A stretch of 64,000 bases of DNA from contig NZ_CABSIF010000005.1 in the NCBI RefSeq assembly GCF_902477725.1, positions 124,001 through 188,000 of the forward strand, written 5' to 3'. Under the pieces are notes generated by a model that was not told the DNA's origin, did no database searches, and was given only the letters and a program-made list of their open reading frames with translations. Positions 55,636-62,811 of this stretch are shown one piece after another (position 1 is the stretch's first letter; each line of letters begins with the position of its first letter). The DNA comes from an uncultured Desulfovibrio sp. (GTDB taxonomy: Bacteria > Desulfobacterota > Desulfovibrionia > Desulfovibrionales > Desulfovibrionaceae). The translations under genes and the position numbers were made by a program.

Positions 55636-55821
55636 TTACCAGCTCGACTTGCGCACGCCGGGCAGTTCACCACGAAGGGCCATGTTGCGGAAGCAGATAC
55701 GGCAGATGCCGAACTGGCGCAGGAAAGCCCTGGGGCGACCGCAAAGCGGGCAGCGATTGTAGGCGCGGGCGCTGAACTTAGGCTTGCGCTTGGCCTTTAC
55801 TTCCAGAGAAGTACGGGACAT
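55636..55821 (-). CDS. rpsN: Ribosomal protein S14, zinc (type Z) form
   Basis: 61 residues: M-S-R-T-S-L-E-V-K-A-K, then C-P-L-C...C-R-I-C with 12 residues between the pairs, the zinc-ribbon S14 of most anaerobes, ending in K-S-S-W. This contrasts with the longer Zn-free form of E. coli. It lies 10 bases after rplE. Confidence 0.97.
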   Translation of the reverse strand: MSRTSLEVKAKRKPKFSARAYNRCPLCGRPRAFLRQFGICRICFRNMALRGELPGVRKSSW

Positions 55822-55831
55822 TGCTTAACTC

Positions 55832-56371
55832 CTACTTGCGGAACGGCATGCCAAGCTGGTCGAGAAGGAACTTGCCTTCTTTGTCCGTGGCCGCCGTGGT
55901 GACGATGGTGATGTTCATGCCCTTGGGGTTTTCAACACGGTCAGCTTCCAGTTCGGGGAAGATGGTGTGTTCTTTGATGCCCAGGGTGAAATTGCCGCGT
56001 CCATCGAAACCGCGGTCAGGAATACCACGGAAGTCACGCACTCGGGGCAAGGCAAAGTTCATAAGCTTGTCCAGAAAGTCCCACATGCGTTCCTTGCGCA
56101 GGGTGACGCGCACACCGATAGGCATGCCTTCGCGCAGCTTAAATGCGGCGATGGACTTTTTAGCCCGGGTAACCACAGCTTTCTGGCCAGCAATCGCGGT
56201 AAGTTCCGCCATGGCTTCTTCCATCAGCTTGTTGTTCGAGCTAGCGGCGCCAAGGCCGATGTTCAGAGAGATCTTTTCGATACCGGGCAGTTGCATCGAA
56301 GAGGAGTAACTGAACTCCTTCTGCAGTACCGGAACCACCTTCTCTCTATATATCTTTTCAAGGCGTGTCAT
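55832..56371 (-). CDS. rplE: Ribosomal protein L5
   Basis: 179 residues, full length: P-G-I-E-K-I-S-L-N-I-G-L-G near residue 29 and G-I-K-E-H-T-I-F-P-E near 130 are family blocks, and the end M-N-I-T-I-V-T-T-A-A is typical. It binds 5S rRNA and the P-site tRNA. It lies nine bases after rplX. Confidence 0.97.
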   Translation of the reverse strand: MTRLEKIYREKVVPVLQKEFSYSSSMQLPGIEKISLNIGLGAASSNNKLMEEAMAELTAIAGQKAVVTRAKKSIAAFKLREGMPIGVRVTLRKERMWDFLDKLMNFALPRVRDFRGIPDRGFDGRGNFTLGIKEHTIFPELEADRVENPKGMNITIVTTAATDKEGKFLLDQLGMPFRK

Positions 56372-56380
56372 CGTATCACC

Positions 56381-56713
56381 TTATTCCATTACTTCGTTGC
56401 ACTTTTTGCAGAAGCGCACTTTCTTTTCCTTGCCCTCGGACTCGATGGTCTTGTAACCCACTCGAGTGGCCTTGCCGCAGGCAGAGCAGACAACCATAAG
56501 GTTGGACACGTGGATAGGCATTTCCTTTTCCACGATACCGCCAGGCTGCTGGGCATAGGGGTTGGGGCGCATGTGGCGCTTGACCATGTTGGTCTTTTCC
56601 ACAAGCACGCGATCCTTCTTGCGCAGGATCTTCAGCACCTTGCCGATTTTGCCCGCGTCCTTGCCGGCGATTACCATCACCTTGTCGTCCTTGCGGATGC
56701 GATACATTTTCAT
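56381..56713 (-). CDS. rplX: Ribosomal protein L24, with C-terminal Cys4 motif
   Basis: 110 residues. The KOW motif lies in K-D-D-K-V-M-V-I-A-G-K-D-A-G-K-I-G-K-V. The C-terminus carries C-S-A-C and C-K-K-C, a probable zinc site that many L24 proteins lack. AGGAG before the first ATG supports that start; the Met two codons later is the alternative. It starts large-subunit assembly on 23S rRNA. Confidence 0.97.
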   Translation of the reverse strand: MKMYRIRKDDKVMVIAGKDAGKIGKVLKILRKKDRVLVEKTNMVKRHMRPNPYAQQPGGIVEKEMPIHVSNLMVVCSACGKATRVGYKTIESEGKEKKVRFCKKCNEVME

Positions 56714-56722
56714 GACGGTCTC

Positions 56723-57091
56723 CTACAGCACTTCCGGGGCCAGCGAAATAATTTTCATAAAGTTCTGGGCGCGCAGCTCACGGGCCACGGGGCCAAAGAT
56801 ACGCGTACCCACCGGCTCACCCTGGTTGGAGAGCAACACAGCGGCGTTGCCGTCGAACTTGATGTAGCTGCCGTCCATGCGACGCACTTCTTTAGCGGTG
56901 CGCACGATAACAGCCTTCATAACATCGCCCTTCTTAACCTTGCTGTGGGGCATTGCTTCCTTAACGGAAACCACGATAATGTCGCCCACCGAGGCGTAGC
57001 GGCGGTGTGAACCGCCCAGCACCTTGATGCAGGCAACCTTTTTGGCGCCGGAATTATCGGCCACCTGAAGCGTCGATTCTACCTGGATCAT
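56723..57091 (-). CDS. rplN: Ribosomal protein L14
   Basis: 122 residues: M-I-Q-V-E-S-T-L-Q-V-A-D-N-S-G-A-K and G-D-I-I-V-V-S-V-K-E-A are the family hallmarks; the end L-A-P-E-V-L is standard. It lies at the subunit interface. It lies nine bases after rpsQ, full length and ungapped. Confidence 0.98.
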   Translation of the reverse strand: MIQVESTLQVADNSGAKKVACIKVLGGSHRRYASVGDIIVVSVKEAMPHSKVKKGDVMKAVIVRTAKEVRRMDGSYIKFDGNAAVLLSNQGEPVGTRIFGPVARELRAQNFMKIISLAPEVL

Positions 57092-57100
57092 GGCACTACC

Positions 57101-57364
57101 CTACACGGCTTTTTCAATGATGGAGACCAGATGCCAGCGCTTGTTGCGCGAAAGCGGACGGAACTCCACAATTTTAACCTTGTCGCCCATACCGCATTCG
57201 TTCATGGGATCATGAGCCGTGAACTTCTTGCGGCGCCTCACATACTTCTTAAGCAGAGGATGCTTGACCAGGGTCTCGACGCGCACGACAATGGTCTTGT
57301 CGTTCTTGTCGCTCACCACAATGCCGGTCAGCATTCTGCCCTTGCGATCTTCCAGAGCTTGCAT
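57101..57364 (-). CDS. rpsQ: Ribosomal protein S17
   Basis: 87 residues: G-I-V-V-S-D-K-N-D-K-T-I-V-V-R-V-E and the S17 signature G-D-K-V-K-I-V-E-F-R-P-L-S-R-N-K-R-W. It is a primary 16S rRNA-binding protein. It starts two bases after the rpmC stop. Confidence 0.97.
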   Translation of the reverse strand: MQALEDRKGRMLTGIVVSDKNDKTIVVRVETLVKHPLLKKYVRRRKKFTAHDPMNECGMGDKVKIVEFRPLSRNKRWHLVSIIEKAV

Positions 57365-57366
57365 GT

Positions 57367-57597
57367 TCAGGCCCTCTGTTCCTTTTCGTTCAATACGGTC
57401 TCGATGCGCGCCACCTGCTTACGCATGACTTTCAGTTCGGAAGTCTTTTCAAGCTGCGCAGCGGCATGCTTGAAGCGGGCGTTCATCAGTTCCTGGCGCT
57501 GCTCGGTAAGAGCCGTGCGCAGTTCTTCCACGCTCATGGAGCGCAAATCCTGTGCGGCGGGCCGGGCGGCGGTTTCGGTCTTTTTCTTGGCAGCCAT
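57367..57597 (-). CDS. rpmC: Ribosomal protein L29
   Basis: 76 residues. The two-helix L29 core (D-L-R-S-M-S-V-E-E-L, then R-I-E-T-V-L-N-E-K-E) is preceded by a ~17-residue Lys/Ala-rich extension. Its ATG directly abuts the rplP stop. It sits beside the exit tunnel of the large subunit. Confidence 0.95.
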   Translation of the reverse strand: MAAKKKTETAARPAAQDLRSMSVEELRTALTEQRQELMNARFKHAAAQLEKTSELKVMRKQVARIETVLNEKEQRA

Positions 57598-58011
57598 TTA
57601 GATGCCCTCCCTCACCACAATGATGGTCTTAACGGGCAGCTTGTGAGCGGCGCGGGTCAGCGCCTCACGCGCGAGGTCAAGGCTCACGCCCTTGATTTCA
57701 TACAGCACGCGACCGGGCTTGACTGGAGCGCACCAACCCACGGGCGCGCCCTTACCGGAACCCTGACGGGTTTCCAGAGGCTTGGCCGTGACGGGGCGGT
57801 CGGGGAACACACGGATCCACACTTTGCCGCCACGCTTGATGTGACGCATCATGGCGATACGAGCAGCTTCAATCTGCTGGCTGGAAAGCTGGCCATGCTG
57901 CACGGTTTTAAGGCCGATATCACCAAACGCAATGGTGGCGCCGCGGGTGGCCAGGCCACGCAGGCGGCCTTTCTGCCACTTGCGGAATTTAACTCTTTTG
58001 GGCGCAAGCAT
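57598..58011 (-). CDS. rplP: Ribosomal protein L16
   Basis: 137 residues: M-L-A-P-K-R-V-K-F-R-K-W-Q-K-G-R and the block G-K-G-A-P-V-G-W-C-A-P-V-K-P-G-R are diagnostic of L16, which helps position A-site tRNA. Its first base overlaps the last base of rpsC, giving translational coupling. Confidence 0.98.
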   Translation of the reverse strand: MLAPKRVKFRKWQKGRLRGLATRGATIAFGDIGLKTVQHGQLSSQQIEAARIAMMRHIKRGGKVWIRVFPDRPVTAKPLETRQGSGKGAPVGWCAPVKPGRVLYEIKGVSLDLAREALTRAAHKLPVKTIIVVREGI

Positions 58012-58652
58012 TACTGATCAACCTCTTTGTCAAGGATTTCACCCTTATAGATCCACACCTTGACACCAATGATGCCGTAGGTGGTGTGCGCTTCGGCAAA
58101 ACCGTAGTCAATGTCGGCACGCAGGGTCTGCAAGGGCACTCGGCCATCGCGGTACCATTCGGTACGGGCGATTTCTGCACCGGCCAGACGTCCGGCGCAG
58201 GTTACCTTGATGCCTTCGCCGCCAAACTTGCGGGCCATGGACACGGTACGCTTCATGGCGCGCCGGAAGGCCACGCGGCGCTCGAGCTGCTGGGCGATGT
58301 TCTCGGCCACCAGCTGGGCGTCCACTTCGGGGCGACGAATTTCGTTCACTTCAAGAGAGAACTCGCGGCCGAACTTCTGACGAAGATCGTTGCGAAGCTT
58401 TTCGATTTCCACACCCTTGCGGCCGATAACAATACCGGGGCGAGCGGTGGAAAGGATAAGCCGTACCTTGCCGCCGGCACGTTCGATCTCGATCTTGGAA
58501 ACCCCGGCATGAAACAGGAGCTTCTTCACGAACGCGCGGATTTTGCTGTCTTCATAGACAAAGGCAGGGTAGTCCTTCTTGCTGAACCAGCGGGACTGCC
58601 AATTCTTGTTATACCCAAGCCGGAACCCGAACGGATGTACTTTCTGACCCAT
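58011..58652 (-). CDS. rpsC: Ribosomal protein S3
   Basis: 213 residues: M-G-Q-K-V-H-P-F-G-F-R-L-G at the N-terminus, a KH domain with R-P-G-I-V-I-G-R-K-G, and the C-terminal S3 block ending G-V-K-V-W-I-Y-K-G-E. It forms the mRNA entry pore. It lies three bases after rplV. Confidence 0.98.
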   Translation of the reverse strand: MGQKVHPFGFRLGYNKNWQSRWFSKKDYPAFVYEDSKIRAFVKKLLFHAGVSKIEIERAGGKVRLILSTARPGIVIGRKGVEIEKLRNDLRQKFGREFSLEVNEIRRPEVDAQLVAENIAQQLERRVAFRRAMKRTVSMARKFGGEGIKVTCAGRLAGAEIARTEWYRDGRVPLQTLRADIDYGFAEAHTTYGIIGVKVWIYKGEILDKEVDQ

Positions 58653-58655
58653 AGC

Positions 58656-58994
58656 CTATTCCTGCCCTTCTGCGAGTATAACGGTGATGTGGCTGGTGCG
58701 CTTGTGAATCTTGGTCGCCCGGCCCTGAGCCCGGGGCATAAAGCGCTTCCAGGTGGGGCCTTCGTTCACCACGATTTCCTTCACCACCATGGCATCCACA
58801 TCAACGCCGCCCAGCTGCGAGGCATTGGCCAACGCGCTCTTGAGCACGCCGAAAAGCACGCCAGCGGGCTTGTTGGGCGTGAAGCGCAGAAGGTTCATAG
58901 CCTCCTCCACTCCAAGACCCTGCACGTTCTTGGCCACAAGACGGGTCTTGCGCGGCGAAACGCGCTGGAATTTTGCAATAGCTTTAGATTCCAT
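58656..58994 (-). CDS. rplV: Ribosomal protein L22
   Basis: 112 residues: V-S-P-R-K-T-R-L-V-A-K-N-V-Q-G and the loop tip with R-A-Q-G-R-A-T-K-I-H-K-R-T-S-H-I are typical. The beta-hairpin lines the exit tunnel. It lies nine bases after rpsS. Confidence 0.97.
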   Translation of the reverse strand: MESKAIAKFQRVSPRKTRLVAKNVQGLGVEEAMNLLRFTPNKPAGVLFGVLKSALANASQLGGVDVDAMVVKEIVVNEGPTWKRFMPRAQGRATKIHKRTSHITVILAEGQE

Positions 58995-59003
58995 ATGCCT
59001 ACC

Positions 59004-59288
59004 CTACTTCTTGCCGGCCTTGGCCTTTTTGTCGGCGGCATGCCCATGGAAGGTACGAGTGGGCGAGAATTCACCCAGCTTGTGGCCAACCATGTTTTCG
59101 GTAACGAACACCGGCACGAACTTCTTGCCATTGTGCACCGCAAAGGTCAGTCCCACCATTTCGGGCAGGATGGTCGAGCGGCGCGACCAGGTCTTGACTA
59201 CACGGCGGTCGCTGTTGGCCACGGTGCTGTCGACCTTTCTCATCAGATGGCCGTCAACAAACGGCCCTTTTTTCAACGATCTCGGCAT
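59004..59288 (-). CDS. rpsS: Ribosomal protein S19
   Basis: 94 residues: M-P-R-S-L-K-K-G-P-F-V-D-G-H-L and K-L-G-E-F-S-P-T-R-T-F are invariant S19 blocks; the basic tail ends K-A-K-A-G-K-K. It pairs with S13 in the 30S head. It lies nine bases after rplB. Confidence 0.98.
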   Translation of the reverse strand: MPRSLKKGPFVDGHLMRKVDSTVANSDRRVVKTWSRRSTILPEMVGLTFAVHNGKKFVPVFVTENMVGHKLGEFSPTRTFHGHAADKKAKAGKK

Positions 59289-59297
59289 GAGCTACTC

Positions 59298-60146
59298 CTA
59301 CTTCTGGCCGCGGCGTTTGATGATCAGCCGGGAAGAGGCCTTCTTCTTGTCGCGGGTCTTGTAACCCTTGGCAGGCATACCCCAAGGCGACACAGGATGA
59401 CGGCCACCAGAGCTTCTGCCTTCGCCACCGCCCAGGGGGTGGTCGATCGGGTTCATGGCAACGCCGCGAACCTTGGGACGACGACCCAGCCAGCGGTTGC
59501 GGCCAGCTTTGCCCAGAGAGATGGTTTCGTGATGCACGTTGCCCACCTGACCCACAGTAGCCACGCAGGTAGCAAGCACCTTGCGCACTTCGCCCGAGGG
59601 CAGACGCAGCAGGGCATAGTTGCTTTCCTTGGCGACCAGCTGGGCATAGGTACCGGCGGCGCGGCACATCTGGCCGCCCTTGCCGGGGTAAAGCTCAATG
59701 TTGTGCACAATGGTACCCACAGGGATGCGGGCCATCTGCAAAGCATTGCCGGGCTTGATGTCGGCCACGACGCCATTGCGCTCGTTGATGCCGGACATGA
59801 TCTTGTCACCCTGTTTCAAGCCAACCGGAGCGAGGATGTAGCGCTTTTCGCCGTCCGAATAATGGAGCAGCGCGATACGGGCGGTACGGTTGGGATCGTA
59901 TTCAATGTGCGCAACAGTGGCTTCAACGCCAGCCTTGTCGCGCTTGAAATCGATGATACGGTACAGACGCTTGACACCACCACCGCGACGGCGGCTGGTG
60001 ACTCGACCCAGATTGTTGCGACCGGCCTTCTTGGTGAGGCCTTCAGTGAGCGACTTCTCAGGGCGCGTCCGGGTGATTTCCTCAAAGTCGGAAACCGTCT
60101 GGAAGCGACGCCCCGCGGAGGTCGGTTTCAGCTTGCGGACAGCCAT
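59298..60146 (-). CDS. rplB: Ribosomal protein L2
   Basis: 282 residues, a few more than the usual ~275. The peptidyl-transferase-proximal block G-V-A-M-N-P-I-D-H-P-L-G-G-G-E-G is intact and the N-terminal K-P-T-S-A-G-R-R-F is present. It starts two bases after the rplW stop. Confidence 0.98.
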   Translation of the reverse strand: MAVRKLKPTSAGRRFQTVSDFEEITRTRPEKSLTEGLTKKAGRNNLGRVTSRRRGGGVKRLYRIIDFKRDKAGVEATVAHIEYDPNRTARIALLHYSDGEKRYILAPVGLKQGDKIMSGINERNGVVADIKPGNALQMARIPVGTIVHNIELYPGKGGQMCRAAGTYAQLVAKESNYALLRLPSGEVRKVLATCVATVGQVGNVHHETISLGKAGRNRWLGRRPKVRGVAMNPIDHPLGGGEGRSSGGRHPVSPWGMPAKGYKTRDKKKASSRLIIKRRGQK

Positions 60147-60148
60147 GA

Positions 60149-60439
60149 TTACACTCCCTCGAAGAACTCAATTTTATCGCCCTGGCGCAGCGTAACATAC
60201 GCTTTCTTCCAGCCGGGCTTACGGCCTACAACGCGACCCTGACGCTCCCTGTTCATGGGGGCGCGGCGCACAACGTTGACGGCTTCCACTTTAACATCAA
60301 AAGCCTTTTCCACGGCCAGCTTGATTTCAAGCTTGTTGGCCAGGGTGTGAACCATAAAGGCCACCTGCTGGGCTTCGTCCTTGATCAAGGTCGTCTTTTC
60401 GGTCAGCAGGGGCTTGAGCAGAACAGAAGTAGTTTCCAT
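60149..60439 (-). CDS. rplW: Ribosomal protein L23
   Basis: 96 residues from M-E-T-T-S-V-L-L-K-P-L-L-T-E-K; the upstream extension of the frame overlaps rplD and is not supported. The block N-K-L-E-I-K-L-A-V-E-K-A-F-D-V is the L23 core that docks SRP and trigger factor at the tunnel exit. One base separates it from rplD. Confidence 0.97.
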   Translation of the reverse strand: METTSVLLKPLLTEKTTLIKDEAQQVAFMVHTLANKLEIKLAVEKAFDVKVEAVNVVRRAPMNRERQGRVVGRKPGWKKAYVTLRQGDKIEFFEGV

Positions 60440-60440
60440 C

Positions 60441-61073
60441 TTACGCCCCCTTCTTTGCGAAACGCGCCTGAACAGGTTCGATAGCGCCTTCAAGCAGAAC
60501 GAGCTGCTTGTGCTTGAGGATTTCAAGCACGCTAAGGCGATCGACAGTGGTCAGGGTGAGGCCCGGAATATTGCGAGCGGAACGAACCAGCGCGCTGTCT
60601 TCTACGGGCGCCACGATGAGAGCCTTGGAAAGGCCCAGCGTGTCGGCAACCTTGGCGAAATGCTTGGTTTTGGCTTCGGGCAGTTCAATACCCTTGACCA
60701 CCATCAGGGTTGCAGCAGCCAGGCGGCTCGACAGGGCCATCTTCATGGCCAGGGCGCGCACCTTGCTGTTAACCTTGAAGCTGTAATCGCGGGGGCTGGG
60801 TCCGAAGATAACGGCACCACCGCGCCAAATGGGCGAACGGTTGGAGCCGGAACGTGCACGGCCCGTACCCTTCTGTTTCCAGGGCTTAGCGCCGCCGCCG
60901 GAAACCAGCGCACGGGTCTTTACCATATGCGTGCCGGCACGTTTAGCCGCCATTTGGGCGCGCGCCACGAGGTTGAGGATTTCGGGCCTCACCTCGATTT
61001 CGAACACGTCGGAAGCCAGCGTGATTTCGCCGCTTTCCTGCTTGTTCTGGTCATATACTTTCACGGTAGCCAT
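60441..61073 (-). CDS. rplD: Ribosomal protein L4
   Basis: 210 residues. The internal tunnel loop K-P-W-K-Q-K-G-T-G-R-A-R-S-G-S is intact. In E. coli L4 represses the S10 operon at its leader, and this operon has a leader of about 540 bases. It lies 11 bases after rplC. Confidence 0.97.
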   Translation of the reverse strand: MATVKVYDQNKQESGEITLASDVFEIEVRPEILNLVARAQMAAKRAGTHMVKTRALVSGGGAKPWKQKGTGRARSGSNRSPIWRGGAVIFGPSPRDYSFKVNSKVRALAMKMALSSRLAAATLMVVKGIELPEAKTKHFAKVADTLGLSKALIVAPVEDSALVRSARNIPGLTLTTVDRLSVLEILKHKQLVLLEGAIEPVQARFAKKGA

Positions 61074-61084
61074 TGCTGCTTCCT

Positions 61085-61714
61085 CTACTGCTTGCGGATC
61101 AGCACCAGCCCGTTCTTGGGGCCGGGCACGGAACCTTTGACCAGAATGACGTTGTCCTCAGGACGCACATCAACGATGGTCAGGCCCATTTCCGTAACGG
61201 TTTCATTGCCCCAATGGCCCGCCATTTTCCGACCCTTAAAAACGTGGCCAGGAAAGGTGTTGTTACCAATGGAACCATTGTTGCGGTGCACCTTTTCGCA
61301 GCCGTGGGTATCTTTGGAGCCGGCGAAATTCCAGCGGCGCATGCGCCCCTGGTAGCCTTTACCCATGCTTGTGCCGGTCACCTTGACCGTATCGCCTGCG
61401 GCGAAAATTTCAACGGTCAGTTCCTGACCCAGCTCCTGCTCCGGCGCACCCGCAAGGCGGATTTCGCGCAGATGGCGGAAAAGACCCTTGCCAGCCTTGG
61501 CGAAGTGTCCCTGCAAAGCCTTGGTGCTGTGCTTTTCCTTAGCGGGGGTCAGCGCGATCTGAACGGCGTTGTAGCCGTCCGTCTCCGCAGTTTTGACCTG
61601 GGTGACGGGGCACGGACCGGCCTCAATCACCGTGACAGGCACGGCAGCGCCAGCGCCGTCAAATATGCGGGTCATACCAAGTTTGCGACCCAAAATTCCC
61701 ATTTTCTCAGCCAT
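61085..61714 (-). CDS. rplC: Ribosomal protein L3
   Basis: 209 residues: M-G-I-L-G-R-K-L-G-M-T-R-I-F at the N-terminus and the central loop H-W-G-N-E-T-V-T with F-P-G-H-V-F-K-G-R-K-M-A-G near the peptidyl-transferase centre. It lies 12 bases after rpsJ. Confidence 0.98.
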   Translation of the reverse strand: MAEKMGILGRKLGMTRIFDGAGAAVPVTVIEAGPCPVTQVKTAETDGYNAVQIALTPAKEKHSTKALQGHFAKAGKGLFRHLREIRLAGAPEQELGQELTVEIFAAGDTVKVTGTSMGKGYQGRMRRWNFAGSKDTHGCEKVHRNNGSIGNNTFPGHVFKGRKMAGHWGNETVTEMGLTIVDVRPEDNVILVKGSVPGPKNGLVLIRKQ

Positions 61715-61726
61715 GACTGCCTCTCG

Positions 61727-62044
61727 CTAGAGCTTGATTTCCACGTCCACACCGGCGGGCAACGAAAGCTTGCCCAGCGCGTCGACGGTCTGCTGCGTGG
61801 GTTCCAGGATATCCATGAGCCGCTTGTGAATGCGCATTTCAAACTGCTCACGGGACTTTTTGTCCACATGCACGGAACGCTGCACGGTGTACTTGTGAAT
61901 GTTGGTGGGCAGGGGAATTGGTCCCGCCACACCGGCACCGGTATTGCGCGCCGTATCCACGATTTCCGCAACGGCTTTATCCAGAATGCGGTAATCGTAG
62001 GCTTTGAGCTTGATCCGAATGCGATCGCTGCTAACTGTCGTCAT
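61727..62044 (-). CDS. rpsJ: Ribosomal protein S10
   Basis: 105 residues from M-T-T-V-S-S-D-R-I-R-I-K-L-K; the longer frame upstream is leader sequence. G-P-I-P-L-P-T-N-I-H-K-Y-T-V is diagnostic. It is the first gene of the operon; rpsL, rpsG, fusA and tuf, which precede it in many bacteria, are not here. A sigma-70 promoter lies about 545-570 bases upstream. S10 also serves in transcription antitermination with NusB. Confidence 0.97.
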   Translation of the reverse strand: MTTVSSDRIRIKLKAYDYRILDKAVAEIVDTARNTGAGVAGPIPLPTNIHKYTVQRSVHVDKKSREQFEMRIHKRLMDILEPTQQTVDALGKLSLPAGVDVEIKL

Positions 62045-62580
62045 TGTGCCTACTCCGTTTGCAAAAACATCCCGCGCGGCCTTTGGGCTACGAGCGCGGG
62101 CTCCTTCACAGCATACGCGGGCCATGAAGCATGGCCCGAAGGGCCGACCTCACCCTGGCAAGGAACGGAAAACGGAGCAACGTAAGGGGTTGCGCTAATG
62201 CGCGCATCACGCCTGAAATTTCAGGAAGAATTCGGAAGATTGGACGCCTGAACGCGCCTGCATCATCCGCGTGATGCTCCCCAGCGTCGCCCAGGCTAAG
62301 CCACTCCATAGAAAGAGCGGCCAAGCGGTCCCGCAGGGTCACCAAATGGGGGCTATCCCCCTACCTTACAGCCCCGGGTCACGCGCGGCCTGGGGGCTGC
62401 GGTGGGATCCGTCTTTGGGCTGGAACGGCTCGACATTGTCCGGCATTCGGTAACGCCTGCACATGTCAAAACCCTCTACAACCACAATATTGCGGTCACG
62501 TTGGGTGCATCAGGATGGACTCAACCCATCCTTCCCTGCCGTCCAGGGAACGCCGATAAAAATTACTTCTTATCGCGTGG
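62045..62580 (-). other. Long leader of the ribosomal operon with alternative hairpins
   Basis: About 535 bases between the probable transcription start and rpsJ, without a credible ORF. Structures include GGGCCATG/CATGGCCC (62112-62130), the palindrome CCTGAAATTTCAGG (62211-62224), and three segments of which the middle (62369-62375, GGGGCTG on the minus strand) can pair with either the upstream CAGCCCCC (62392-62399) or the downstream AGCCCCC (62348-62354). This fits a regulatory leader; the regulator is unknown, L4 being the E. coli precedent. Confidence 0.5.
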
Positions 62581-62586
62581 AGATTT

Positions 62587-62615
62587 TTTCTATCCAAGTT
62601 CCCCTTGAACGTCAA
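62587..62615 (-). promoter_or_regulatory. Sigma-70-type promoter of the S10 operon
   Basis: On the minus strand TTGACG (62610-62615) and TAGAAA (62587-62592) are spaced by exactly 17 bases. This is the best promoter match upstream of rpsJ. Confidence 0.6.
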
Positions 62616-62811
62616 GCCATTTTTGCAATATTTTTATCACGTCATCCAGGTTATTTGCCGCGCCAATCTTACTTCTTGACGCCTGGCCTCGCAAAAACTA
62701 CAAGAGCCGCACCCCTCCGGCAATTTGCCAAGATGACGCTCTTTTGTCGCACACCCTCCATTATTGTGCAGTAAATTGCCATCTTAGGTTCCGATATTTT
62801 CAGGAGATCCC

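Noticed and set aside
58086..60242. 718-codon plus-strand ORF opposite ribosomal genes
   Set aside because: Antisense shadow of rpsC-rplV-rpsS-rplB, whose products are certain; no family features.
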